From the NCBI RefSeq assembly GCF_002205795.1, contig NZ_NIUY01000002.1, positions 310,001 through 374,000 of the forward strand: a stretch of DNA of 64,000 nucleotides, given 5' to 3'. The stretch's first letter is position 1; every line of letters starts with the position of its first letter. The notes beneath the pieces are model-generated. The model ran no database searches. It saw nothing but the letters and a program-made list of their open reading frames with translations, and had not been told where the DNA came from. Both the position numbers and the translations under genes were made by a program. Shown here in pieces: positions 8,684-17,450 of the stretch. Source of the stretch: Chryseobacterium sp. VAUSW3. Its GTDB lineage: Bacteria > Bacteroidota > Bacteroidia > Flavobacteriales > Weeksellaceae.

Positions 8684-10015
8684 ATGAACGCAATTGCACC
8701 TCAACCGCAAATAACAAATAAAGTAAAGGAAACGCTTTCGAAACACATGCTCGCCGACGGTTTCGATTTTGTAATGGACATTGAAAAATCTCACGGAAGC
8801 TGGATTCATGACCGGAATACAGGAAAGGAATATCTCGATATGTTCTCGATGTTCGGGTCGGCGTCGATTGGGTACAACCACCCTTATCTTGTTGAAAAAT
8901 CTGCCTGGCTCGGCAAAATGGCAGTGAACAAACCAACTTTGGCTGATGTTTATTCTCAGGAATTTGCAGATTTCATGGAGGTATTCTCAAGAGTTGCTAT
9001 TCCTGAAGAACTTCAGTACACTTTTTTTATTGAAGGCGGAACCATGGCAGTAGAAAATGCCATGAAAGCATGCTTCGACTGGAAAACGAGAAAAAACTTC
9101 GAAAAAGGGCTGGACACTGAAGCCGGAATATGCATCCATTTCAAGCAGGCATTTCACGGCAGAAGCGGTTATACTTTAAGTTTAACCAATACTTCAGACC
9201 CAAGAAAATATCAGTATTTTCCCAAGTTTAACTGGCCGAGAATCCTTAATCCGCATCTGAATTTCCCCATTACCGAAGAAAATTTAGAGGAAACTATTAA
9301 GCATGAACAACTGGCTTTGCTGCATATTCAGGAAGCCATACTCAGCAATCCTGATCAGGTGGCCTGTATTATTATTGAGCCGATTCAGGCTGAAGGTGGT
9401 GATCATCATTTCCGGGATGAATTTTTCCAGGGTTTAAGAAATCTCTGCGACGAGAATGAAATTCTGCTGATTTTCGATGAGGTGCAAACGGGTATCGGCA
9501 TTACAGGAAAAATGTGGGCGTTCCAGCATTTCACTGCAAAACCTGATATTATTTCTTTCGGAAAGAAAACCCAGGTTTGTGGTGTTTTGGCGAACAAGGA
9601 AAAATTTAATGAAATTCCGAACAACGTTTTCAGAGAAAGCTCCCGCATCAATTCAACCTTTGGCGGTAATTTCGTGGACATGATGCGCTTCAAGCTGACC
9701 ATGGAAGTGATTGAAAAAGAAAATCTTGTAGAAAACGCAAAAGTGGTAGGCGAGTATCTTCTGGAAGGACTTAAAAAACTTGAGCAGCAGTTCCCGGATA
9801 AAATTTCGGCCGCAAGAGGACGCGGTTTGATGTGTGCCATCAATCTGCCGGATGGTGCTGCACGTGACAGAATGCGCGAAATACTGTATGATGACGGTTT
9901 AATTATACTGGCTTGTGGAGACCAATCGATCCGGTTCCGTCCGCATCTTAATGTGACTAAGGAAGAAATCCAGATTGCGCTTGATAAAATTGCGGCCAGC
10001 GTAAATAAAATATAA
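8684..10015 (+). CDS. lat: L-lysine 6-transaminase
   Basis: 443-residue class III PLP aminotransferase. It transfers the epsilon-amino group of L-lysine to 2-oxoglutarate, giving aminoadipate semialdehyde and glutamate. Seen: the N-terminal LAT signature (HMLADGFDFVMDIEKSHGSW), the acidic PLP-ring motif IFDEVQTGIGITGKMWAFQ, and the Schiff-base lysine at 294 or 295 in IISFGKKTQVCG. The downstream THFGGN-like loop (STFGGNFVDM) is also typical. It lies directly after the matching dehydrogenase, so the two form a lysine-degradation operon. The leader contains no clear terminator. Confidence 0.93.
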   Translation: MNAIAPQPQITNKVKETLSKHMLADGFDFVMDIEKSHGSWIHDRNTGKEYLDMFSMFGSASIGYNHPYLVEKSAWLGKMAVNKPTLADVYSQEFADFMEVFSRVAIPEELQYTFFIEGGTMAVENAMKACFDWKTRKNFEKGLDTEAGICIHFKQAFHGRSGYTLSLTNTSDPRKYQYFPKFNWPRILNPHLNFPITEENLEETIKHEQLALLHIQEAILSNPDQVACIIIEPIQAEGGDHHFRDEFFQGLRNLCDENEILLIFDEVQTGIGITGKMWAFQHFTAKPDIISFGKKTQVCGVLANKEKFNEIPNNVFRESSRINSTFGGNFVDMMRFKLTMEVIEKENLVENAKVVGEYLLEGLKKLEQQFPDKISAARGRGLMCAINLPDGAARDRMREILYDDGLIILACGDQSIRFRPHLNVTKEEIQIALDKIAASVNKI

Positions 10016-10103
10016 TCTTAGGTACTGAATAATAAATTTAATAAAAACTTAACATTCTCTTTAAGAAATTTTAGTTATATTTATAGCTCTAAATGAAGAG
10101 ATT

Positions 10104-10355
10104 ATGGAAAGAGAAACAAGAGTATCGGTGTTTGAAAGCGAGAGTCCATCAGAAATTCAACTGGTAAAATCCCGTTTGGATGCGGCCAAAATCGTTTCGT
10201 TTTTAAACGATAAATACATGTCATTTACGACTACACCTACGGCGAACACCATAAAATTAATGGTAAACCTGAAGGATGAACAGAGAGCATTTAAAATTAT
10301 TGATGCATTTATTAAAGAATCAGATTTAGACCTTACTGCTAACCTTAAAAATTGA
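10104..10355 (+). CDS. DUF2007 domain protein (putative signal-transducing protein)
   Basis: 83 residues matching the DUF2007 pattern: an N-terminal strand, then VSVFESESPSEIQLVKSRLDAAKI, and a C-terminal V.L.V...D...A..II half (LMVNLKDEQRAFKIIDAF). The fold is PII-like (ferredoxin-like) and no ligand is established. It has its own promoter-like region and terminator, so it is probably monocistronic. Confidence 0.8.
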   Translation: MERETRVSVFESESPSEIQLVKSRLDAAKIVSFLNDKYMSFTTTPTANTIKLMVNLKDEQRAFKIIDAFIKESDLDLTANLKN

Positions 10356-10385
10356 TTTTATAATTTTAAATTTTACGTTTTACAG

Positions 10386-10421
10386 AAAACGGCACCAAAT
10401 TAATTTGGCGCCGTTTTTTTT
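10386..10421 (+). terminator. Rho-independent terminator of the DUF2007 gene
   Basis: Stem AAAACGGC.CCAAAT / ATTTGG.GCCGTTTT with a run of eight T. It may also serve the convergent gene ending at 10454. Confidence 0.88.
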
Positions 10422-10453
10422 GTTTTCAATTTTTTGAACTTTACTACAGGAAT

Positions 10454-12178
10454 TTACATTTTTTCTTTCATCATTTTGATAAAGACAGAAGGTTTCAGAT
10501 CAAATTTTCTGCGGAAATTGTCGGAAAAATTGTCGGTACTCGAGAATCCTGCGATCGCAGCAAGCTCTTTTACATCGAGATTAATATATTTTACATCATT
10601 TTTCAGACGGTCAATAATATAATCTAACCGAAGATCATTGATGTAAAGCGTGAAGTTTTTGCCTTTGTAAGTATTGATGATTTTGGAGAAGTAAGTTGAA
10701 TTGGTGCCTAATTCTTCACTCAGCGTTTTTTGCGAAATCTGTGGATCAAGAAACTTTTCTTCTTTTTCGAAGGTTTCAAGCTGCTTTAAGATGTTTTCAA
10801 CAAAAATGGGATTCAGACCCGGAATTTTGTTGTAGAATTCGTAATCGAATTTTGGTGTGTTGGCTATACCATTTTCGAATGTTATAACATTTTCAGTATG
10901 ATCCTCGTTACTGTTCTGGCGGGCGATAATCTCTTCAAACCTCTTTTTATAATTCTGTTTTTCCCGGTAAATCCTGAATCCGAAAAATAGAAATCCAGTA
11001 AGCAGGGATAAAAATATGGCTGCGAAGATAATTCGCTGTTTCTGGAGTGTATTTTCGATTCTGTTTTTTTCGGCGACTAATTTTTTGGTGTCGTATTCTT
11101 TTACAATTCTTTGGTAGAGGTATTTATAATTTTTTTCGTAGGACCGGTCCAGGAACATCAGTTTGTTGATATATTCCAGCTGTTTTTTTGTGTCGCCGGT
11201 GGAGTTGTAGTATTTAATGAGAATCTCGTAGGCTGACCGGAATTGTGGATCCAGCTTTTTTGTTTTTTCGTAATGCTTATCGATTTCCTCTAAATATTTA
11301 ATGGCCAGCCGCTCTTTGCCAATATGCCAGTAAGAAAGTCCTAAATAAAAAACTTCGGTATTGTGCTCCCACTGATCGTTGTATAATCTGATGGCTTCCG
11401 AAAATTTCGAAATTGCCGTGTTATAATCTTTAGAATAATAGGATGTCATTCCTTCAGAAGTAATGAAATACGGAATGTACTGATCTAGTTTGTTTTCATT
11501 TATATAGCCGAAAGCTTCTTTTAACAGTGACTTATTTTCGTCGAATTTTCCCAGTTTTATATTACAGTCTATAAGACTCATAAGGGAATAGATATAGTAA
11601 ACCTGATAGTTTTTTCCCAAAGATGATTTAATATGGAGGTTTTCCTTGAAATATTTTAAACATACTAACAATTCTTTATGAGCATCTTCGTACTGACCAA
11701 GATAAATTTTGTTTTGTGCGATATAATAAATGGTTTTATTAAAAATATATTCATTACCAGATTCTTGGGATAATTTATTTGCCACCAATATATCATTCAA
11801 TGCTTTTTCATAAAACTCTTCCGCCATATTGATATTCCCGTGATTTAAGTAGGCATCAATCACGATTTTTTTTATCTCTGATTTTTTTGCGGTAGTTAAA
11901 GCGCTGTCCGCATATTTTAAATTGGTTGGGTATGTACTATTAACACTTGCATAACGGTAAGCATAGAATAAAGCCTCATTGTTCTGTTCTTTTTTTGATT
12001 TTGTAATATAGAAGTTGATAAGTTCCCACATTTTTACGGGATTACCACTGTTTTCATCTATTCTTTTTTCTATTTCCTCATTGCTCAGTGTAGAGTTTGA
12101 TAAATTCTGAGCGGGAAAATGGTTAAAAACAAATGCGGTAAGAAAAAAAATAATTGCTAAGATATACTTCGGCTGCAT
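10454..12178 (-). CDS. Membrane-anchored TPR / AraC-family regulator
   Basis: 574 residues. A signal or anchor peptide (MQPKYILAIIFFLTAFVF) is followed by a periplasmic TPR-like region (about 60-370), one transmembrane helix (about 388-410, IIFAAIFLSLLTGFLFFGF), a basic linker, and a cytoplasmic AraC-type helix-turn-helix (about 470-574, LSEELGTNSTYFSKIIN and VKELAAIAGFSSTDNFSDNF). This arrangement is a common Flavobacteriia sensor-regulator in which the TPR part is thought to sense something outside the cytoplasm. It is divergent from a small lipoprotein gene, its most likely target. The signal is unknown. Confidence 0.85.
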   Translation of the reverse strand: MQPKYILAIIFFLTAFVFNHFPAQNLSNSTLSNEEIEKRIDENSGNPVKMWELINFYITKSKKEQNNEALFYAYRYASVNSTYPTNLKYADSALTTAKKSEIKKIVIDAYLNHGNINMAEEFYEKALNDILVANKLSQESGNEYIFNKTIYYIAQNKIYLGQYEDAHKELLVCLKYFKENLHIKSSLGKNYQVYYIYSLMSLIDCNIKLGKFDENKSLLKEAFGYINENKLDQYIPYFITSEGMTSYYSKDYNTAISKFSEAIRLYNDQWEHNTEVFYLGLSYWHIGKERLAIKYLEEIDKHYEKTKKLDPQFRSAYEILIKYYNSTGDTKKQLEYINKLMFLDRSYEKNYKYLYQRIVKEYDTKKLVAEKNRIENTLQKQRIIFAAIFLSLLTGFLFFGFRIYREKQNYKKRFEEIIARQNSNEDHTENVITFENGIANTPKFDYEFYNKIPGLNPIFVENILKQLETFEKEEKFLDPQISQKTLSEELGTNSTYFSKIINTYKGKNFTLYINDLRLDYIIDRLKNDVKYINLDVKELAAIAGFSSTDNFSDNFRRKFDLKPSVFIKMMKEKM

Positions 12179-12316
12179 GAAACCTTACTAAGTGATTAAG
12201 AGTGATCTATATTAATTTCGGATAATAATTTTACAATAATACTGTAATTTTTTTAAAAAAACAGCACTATTTTTATAATACACCTGCTGTTTTTTATAAA
12301 CTACCGGTTGAAAAAC

Positions 12317-12348
12317 TTGTTTTATGTTTTCTTTCCGGGATACATTTG
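12317..12348 (+). promoter_or_regulatory. Flavobacterial promoter (TTG-N21-TACATTTG)
   Basis: A -33 TTG (12317-12319) and a -7 TACATTTG (12341-12348) are separated by 21 bases and stand 14 bases before the small lipoprotein ATG. This is one of the clearest two-part promoters of the window. Confidence 0.7.
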
Positions 12349-12362
12349 TAAAAATTAAACGA

Positions 12363-12593
12363 ATGAAAAAATTAGCTTTTATATCCGCAGTTTTATTTAC
12401 TGCCATTTCATTACACTCGTGCAGACAGGCAGACGATGTTTTCTCACAGGAAGAAATTGAAACACTGAAGAAAGTGCAGGATTCGTCAAATAATTCATTT
12501 GACAAAAATAGTGACAATCCAATTAAGGTAGAGCCAAGTAATCCCGAATCTACATTAGTAGATGGGGAGATTGTTCCGCCACCAAGAAAGTAA
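12363..12593 (+). CDS. Small lipoprotein next to the TPR/AraC regulator
   Basis: 76 residues. The signal peptide ends in lipobox LHSC, then comes a short polar, probably disordered tail rich in Asp, Glu, Ser and Pro, ending IVPPPRK. The ATG at 12363 gives a perfect signal peptide and follows a clear promoter; the longer frame from 12324 overlaps that promoter. Similar tiny lipoproteins often stand beside TPR/AraC regulators in Chryseobacterium. It is unclear whether it is a ligand, a partner or only a target of the regulator. Confidence 0.7.
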   Translation: MKKLAFISAVLFTAISLHSCRQADDVFSQEEIETLKKVQDSSNNSFDKNSDNPIKVEPSNPESTLVDGEIVPPPRK

Positions 12594-12634
12594 CCCCCTA
12601 AACTAAATATTTTTTTTTCATCATTTGTGTTTGG

Positions 12635-12665
12635 TTCTTCCGCGATTTCGCGGAAGAATCTTTTA
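12635..12665 (+). terminator. Hairpin terminator after the small lipoprotein
   Basis: Perfect 10-bp stem TTCTTCCGCG / CGCGGAAGAA with an ATTT loop, followed by TCTTTTA. The T-run is imperfect. Confidence 0.7.
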
Positions 12666-12729
12666 TATCTATAGGTAAAGAAATAAAAAGGCCTGCGTTT
12701 GCTCTTCTTCCGAAGTTTCTTTATTTTCG

Positions 12730-12737
12730 TACCTTTG
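12730..12737 (+). promoter_or_regulatory. -7 element (TACCTTTG) of the keto-acid dehydrogenase gene
   Basis: TACCTTTG matches TAnnTTTG and ends 18 bases before the ATG at 12756. Confidence 0.6.
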
Positions 12738-12755
12738 TAAAATACCCCTTTATTT

Positions 12756-15185
12756 ATGGAAGCGACCTATATAGAAACCCAACAGATTTCTTTTCAGGAT
12801 TTTAAAAACCAGATTTTAGAAGATTATAAACTAGGAAGAATCTCCCGCGAAATGTCTTATTTAGGAAGACGCGAGGTTTTAACCGGCAAAGCCAAATTCG
12901 GTATTTTTGGTGACGGTAAAGAGCTTCCGCAGCTGGCGATGGCTAAAGTCTTCAAAAACGGAGATTTCCGCTCAGGTTACTACCGCGACCAGACTTTTGC
13001 TATGGCCATTGATGCGGTAAGCGTTGAAAGTTTTTTCGCCCAGCTTTATGCAGATACCAGTATCGAACGCGAGCCGGCTTCAGCAGGACGCCAGATGAAC
13101 GGTCACTACGCCACCAGAAGTTTAAATGAAGATGGCAGCTGGAAGAATTTAATGCAGCAAAAAAACATTTCTTCAGATATTTCGCCTACTGCAGGACAAA
13201 TGCCAAGACTTTTAGGTTTAGCAATGGCTTCCAAAGTGTATAAGTCAGTAAAATTTGAAGGATCCGAAAAATTTTCCAACGAAGGGAATGAAGTTGCTTT
13301 CGGAACCATTGGTGATGCTTCTACTGCAGAAGGTCACTTCTGGGAAACGCTCAATGCAGCCTGTGCACTTCAGGTTCCGATGATTGTTTCTATTTGGGAC
13401 GACGGCTACGGAATTTCGGTGCCAACACAGAATCAGCGTGCTAAAGCAGATATCGCTGAAATGCTTTCAGGTTTCCAGAGAACTGAGGGACAGCATCAGG
13501 GTTGCGAAATCATTCAGGTGAAAGCGTGGGATTACCCATCGCTTCTGGATGCCTATGCACGGGCAGAGCATTTCGCCAGAACGGAAAGTGTTCCGGTGGT
13601 TGTGCATGTGGTGGAAGTAACACAGCCTCAGGGACACTCTACATCAGGATCGCACGAACGATATAAAAATGAAGACCGTCTGAAGTGGGAAGGGGAATTC
13701 GACGGGTTAACTAAATTCAGAGAATGGATTCTTAATTATTCCATTGAAATTGAAGGTAAAGAAGAACAGTTGGCAACCGCTGAAGAACTTGATCTTATCA
13801 ACGAAGAAGCCAAAAGGATTGTAAAGGCTGGTCAGAAAAAAGCCTGGGACAATTACCAGAGACCAATTTTAGCGTTAAAAGAAGAGGCGCTTGGATTAGT
13901 TCGCCAACTGGAATCCCAAAATACTGAGATTTCTGCTGAACTTGAAAAATTCGGCAAAATAATTTCGGTAGCGAAGAGAGATATTTTCCATTTGGTTAGA
14001 AAATCACTTTTACTCACCAGAGGCAGCCAGTCTGCTGAAAGAGATGCGCTTCAGCAGAAATATCAGGAAATCTTTGCGGTTGAAAAAGATAATTATTCTT
14101 CGCATTTATATTCACAGTCCGAATGGAAATCAACGAATGTAAAAGAAATTCCGCCGGTTTTTTCTGAAACTTCAGAAACAGTGGACGGCAGGGTAGTCGT
14201 AAGAAACAATTTCGATAAAATTTTCTCAAAATATCCTGAAACCTTAGTATTTGGTGAAGATGCAGGAAATATCGGCGATGTAAACCAGGGCCTGGAAGGA
14301 CTTCAGGAAAAATATGGCGAACTTCGCGTAGCCGATACCGGAATCCGTGAAGCTACCATTCTCGGTCAGGGAATTGGATTGGCAATGCGCGGCTTAAGAC
14401 CGATTGCAGAAATACAGTATCTGGATTATATTCTGTACTGTCTTCAGGGGATGAGCGATGATCTTGCTACGGTTCAGTACCGCACGAAAGGCGGACAGAA
14501 AGCGCCGGTGATCATTAGAACCCGTGGTCACAGACTTGAGGGTGTTTGGCATTCGGGATCACCGATGGCAGGAATCATCAATCTTTCCAAAGGTATTCTG
14601 GTGCTCGTTCCAAGAAATTTAACCAAAGCCGCAGGATTTTATAATACCATGCTGCAGAGCGACGAGCCGGCTGTGATTGTAGAATGTCTGAACGGTTACC
14701 GACTTAAAGAAAAACAGCCTGATAACTTAGGAGAATTCACTGTTCCTGTCGGGAAAATTGAAGTCACTAAAGAAGGTAGTGATGTTACTTTAGTCACCTA
14801 CGGATCAACCTGGAGAATCGTGATGGAAGCCGCTGAAGAACTCGGAAAAATCGGTATTTCTGCCGAAGTGATCGATGTTCAGTCTTTAATTCCTTTCGAT
14901 TTAAGCCACGAAATAGCGGAAAGTGTGAAGAAAACCAACCGTTTGGTTGTAATTGATGAAGATGTGGAAGGCGGAACTTCAGCATTTATTATGCAGCAAA
15001 TCCTCGAAAAACAAAAGGCTTTCAGATACCTCGATTCAGATCCGGTCACCATATGTGCTGAAAATCACCGTCCGGCCTATGCGAGCGACGGCGATTATTT
15101 CAGTAAGCCAAGTGCCGATGACATGGTTGAAAAGATTTATGCCATGTTCAATGAGATTAATCCGGCTAAATTTCCTAAGATTTAA
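12756..15185 (+). CDS. Fused branched-chain 2-oxo acid dehydrogenase E1 (alpha + beta)
   Basis: 809 residues. TPP-dependent E1 decarboxylates branched-chain (or related) 2-oxo acids and acylates the lipoyl group of E2. The alpha half (about 1-420) carries RREVLTGKAKFGIFGDGKEL, ASAGRQMNGHYA and the TPP region GDASTAEGHFWETLN...WDDGYGIS. The beta half (about 470-809) carries EDAGNIGDVNQGLEGLQEKY, DTGIREATILGQGIGLA and VIDVQSLIPFD. Alpha and beta are separate genes in most bacteria; the single-chain form is usual in Bacteroidetes. E2 is not in the window, but lipoamide dehydrogenase (E3) follows about 0.8 kb downstream. Exact substrate preference cannot be told from sequence. Confidence 0.92.
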   Translation: MEATYIETQQISFQDFKNQILEDYKLGRISREMSYLGRREVLTGKAKFGIFGDGKELPQLAMAKVFKNGDFRSGYYRDQTFAMAIDAVSVESFFAQLYADTSIEREPASAGRQMNGHYATRSLNEDGSWKNLMQQKNISSDISPTAGQMPRLLGLAMASKVYKSVKFEGSEKFSNEGNEVAFGTIGDASTAEGHFWETLNAACALQVPMIVSIWDDGYGISVPTQNQRAKADIAEMLSGFQRTEGQHQGCEIIQVKAWDYPSLLDAYARAEHFARTESVPVVVHVVEVTQPQGHSTSGSHERYKNEDRLKWEGEFDGLTKFREWILNYSIEIEGKEEQLATAEELDLINEEAKRIVKAGQKKAWDNYQRPILALKEEALGLVRQLESQNTEISAELEKFGKIISVAKRDIFHLVRKSLLLTRGSQSAERDALQQKYQEIFAVEKDNYSSHLYSQSEWKSTNVKEIPPVFSETSETVDGRVVVRNNFDKIFSKYPETLVFGEDAGNIGDVNQGLEGLQEKYGELRVADTGIREATILGQGIGLAMRGLRPIAEIQYLDYILYCLQGMSDDLATVQYRTKGGQKAPVIIRTRGHRLEGVWHSGSPMAGIINLSKGILVLVPRNLTKAAGFYNTMLQSDEPAVIVECLNGYRLKEKQPDNLGEFTVPVGKIEVTKEGSDVTLVTYGSTWRIVMEAAEELGKIGISAEVIDVQSLIPFDLSHEIAESVKKTNRLVVIDEDVEGGTSAFIMQQILEKQKAFRYLDSDPVTICAENHRPAYASDGDYFSKPSADDMVEKIYAMFNEINPAKFPKI

Positions 15186-15206
15186 TCTTTAAAACTTTGA
15201 ATATAG

Positions 15207-15233
15207 AAAGCAAACTTCGGTTTGCTTTTTTTG
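15207..15233 (+). terminator. Rho-independent terminator with UUCG loop
   Basis: AAGCAAAC / GTTTGCTT around a TTCG tetraloop, followed by a T-run. Confidence 0.92.
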
Positions 15234-15271
15234 TGCATTATTCTTGCATGCTTTCGTAAAAATTAAATTTT

Positions 15272-15886
15272 ATGAAAAAGATATTTGTAATGTTTTTTGC
15301 TGCCGCGACAGCGATTTCATGCGGTAAAACAGAAACTAAAACGCAAGATCACTCGTTAGAGCAACATCAGCAAAGTAAACCTAAGAACGAAATGGTAGCG
15401 CTAATGGAGGAGATGATGGAGGAGATGCACAGTGGTAAACCCACGGGAAATAATGACGCAGATATTTCCAAAATGATGACTGAACATCATGATGGCGCCG
15501 TAGAAATGTCGGAACTGCTTCTGGAAAAAGGGAAGAATGATGAATTAAAAAACTTTGCACGCAAGGTCATCGAGGCTCAAAACAAAGAGGTGCAGCTGAT
15601 GAAAAAATTTGAAGACCGCAAGGAAGCATCTCCGGACAGCAAAGAATTTGTTCAGGAACTTAACCGGTCGATGGCAGCCATGATGGATAAAAACATTCAG
15701 ATTCATAACAATATCGATAAAGATTACGCCCAGCAAATGATTCCGCATCATCAGAGCGCCGTAGATATGGCAAAGGTTTACCTTAAATACGGTAAAGAAA
15801 AAGAACTCCTTCAGCTTTGTAAGGATATTGTAAAAACCCAAAACACGGAAATCGCCGAGTTAAAAGAATGGCTGGCTAAAAACTGA
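15272..15886 (+). CDS. DUF305 lipoprotein
   Basis: 204 residues. The signal peptide ends in lipobox AISCG (Cys at residue 17). DUF305 has an internal duplication, and both halves are visible: MMTEHHDGAVEMSELLLEKG (about 70-90) and MIPHHQSAVDMAKVYLKYG (about 150-170). Both keep the paired His of the ferritin-like four-helix fold, which suggests metal binding. Such proteins are often linked to copper or other metal handling at the envelope. It sits between the E1 and E3 genes but has its own spacing and no obvious functional tie to them. Confidence 0.87.
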   Translation: MKKIFVMFFAAATAISCGKTETKTQDHSLEQHQQSKPKNEMVALMEEMMEEMHSGKPTGNNDADISKMMTEHHDGAVEMSELLLEKGKNDELKNFARKVIEAQNKEVQLMKKFEDRKEASPDSKEFVQELNRSMAAMMDKNIQIHNNIDKDYAQQMIPHHQSAVDMAKVYLKYGKEKELLQLCKDIVKTQNTEIAELKEWLAKN

Positions 15887-15972
15887 TGCTTCTTCAATAA
15901 TCGAAATTGTGTGCGGTAAGGACCTGAAACACTCAGAAATTTTACGTAAATTCGCACTAAATTTTTTAGCAC

Positions 15973-17364
15973 ATGAACTACGATATTATTGTCATCGGAA
16001 GTGGTCCCGGTGGATATGTAACGGCCATCAGAGCTGCACAGTTAGGTTTTAAAACCGCCATTATCGAAAAGGAAAATTTAGGCGGCATCTGCCTTAACTG
16101 GGGTTGTATCCCGACCAAAGCGCTCCTGAAATCGGCACACGTTTTCAATTATTTAAAACATGCAGAAGAGTATGGCTTAAATAAGGTTGAAAATCCAGGA
16201 TTCGATTTTTCTAAAGTAATCCAGCGAAGCAGAGGCGTAGCGACCAAAATGAGCGGCGGAATTTCTTTTCTGATGAAGAAAAACAAAATCGATGTCATTA
16301 TGGGAACCGCTAAAGTTCAGAAAGGCAAAAAAGTTGCTGTAACCGATAAAGACGGAAAAACTACTGAATATTCCGGTGAACATATCATCATTGCGACCGG
16401 CGCAAGGTCAAGAGAACTTCCGAACCTTCCGCAGGATGGGGTGAAAGTAATCGGATACCGCCAGGCGCTGAATCTTCCGTCACAGCCAAAATCTATGATT
16501 GTAGTAGGCTCAGGTGCAATCGGGGTTGAGTTTGCAGATTTCTACAATTCAATGGGGACAAAAGTTACTGTTGTTGAATTCATGCCGAACATTGTTCCGG
16601 TAGAAGATGAAGAAATTTCAAAACACCTGGAAAAATCCCTGAAAAAATCAGGAATTGAGATTATGACCAGTGCTTCTGTGGAAAGTGTTGATACAAGTGG
16701 TGCTGGCGTAAAAGCAAACGTAAAAACTGCGACAGGAAACATTACGCTTGAAGCTGATATTTTACTTTCTGCTGTAGGAATTTCTGCGAATATTGAAGGA
16801 CAGGGATTTGAAGAAGTGGGCATCCAAACTGACAAAGGCCGGGTATTGGTAAACGAGTGGTACGAAACTTCGGTTCCGGGCTATTACGCAATTGGTGATA
16901 TTCTTCCGACCCAGGCTTTGGCACACGTAGCTTCTGCAGAAGGAATTACCTGTGTGGAGAAAATCAAGGGACTTCACGTAGAGAAAATCGATTACGGCAA
17001 TATTCCGGGTTGTACGTACTGTAGTCCGGAAGTAGCTTCTGTAGGTCTTACCGAAAAACAGGCTAAGGAAAAAGGTTACGAAATTAAAGTAGGTAAATTC
17101 CCGCTTTCTGCCAGTGGAAAAGCCACAGCGAACGGAAATACTGATGGTTTCATCAAAGTAATTTTCGATGCCAAGTATGGCGAATGGCTGGGCTGTCATA
17201 TGATTGGCGAAGGCGTTACTGATATGATTGCAGAAGCAGTAGTTGCAAGAAAACTTGAAACTACCGGCCACGAAATCATCAAGTCGATTCACCCGCACCC
17301 AACCGTTTCAGAAGCGATTATGGAAGCTGCGGCGGCGGCTTACGGTGAAGTGATTCATATCTAA
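15973..17364 (+). CDS. lpdA: Dihydrolipoyl dehydrogenase (E3)
   Basis: 463-residue FAD flavoprotein that reoxidises dihydrolipoamide of 2-oxo acid dehydrogenase complexes with NAD+. Seen: FAD-binding VIGSGPGGYVTAIRAAQLG (about 7-25), the redox disulfide Cys40/Cys45 in GGICLNWGCIPTKAL, NAD-binding VGSGAIGVEFADF (about 178-190), the second FAD motif YAIGDI, and the C-terminal active-site His-Glu pair in HPHPTVSEAIMEA. Together with the fused E1 upstream it suggests this locus serves branched-chain keto-acid oxidation. Confidence 0.96.
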   Translation: MNYDIIVIGSGPGGYVTAIRAAQLGFKTAIIEKENLGGICLNWGCIPTKALLKSAHVFNYLKHAEEYGLNKVENPGFDFSKVIQRSRGVATKMSGGISFLMKKNKIDVIMGTAKVQKGKKVAVTDKDGKTTEYSGEHIIIATGARSRELPNLPQDGVKVIGYRQALNLPSQPKSMIVVGSGAIGVEFADFYNSMGTKVTVVEFMPNIVPVEDEEISKHLEKSLKKSGIEIMTSASVESVDTSGAGVKANVKTATGNITLEADILLSAVGISANIEGQGFEEVGIQTDKGRVLVNEWYETSVPGYYAIGDILPTQALAHVASAEGITCVEKIKGLHVEKIDYGNIPGCTYCSPEVASVGLTEKQAKEKGYEIKVGKFPLSASGKATANGNTDGFIKVIFDAKYGEWLGCHMIGEGVTDMIAEAVVARKLETTGHEIIKSIHPHPTVSEAIMEAAAAAYGEVIHI

Positions 17365-17386
17365 AAATTACAACACAACTTGTATA

Positions 17387-17413
17387 AAACCACAGATTTT
17401 CTGTGGTTTTTTG
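17387..17413 (+). terminator. Rho-independent terminator of lpdA
   Basis: Stem AAAACCACAGA / TCTGTGGTTTT with a short TTT loop and a T-run. Confidence 0.9.
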
Positions 17414-17450
17414 TTTGCAAAAATTCATATCTTAACAAAAAATTAATCAC

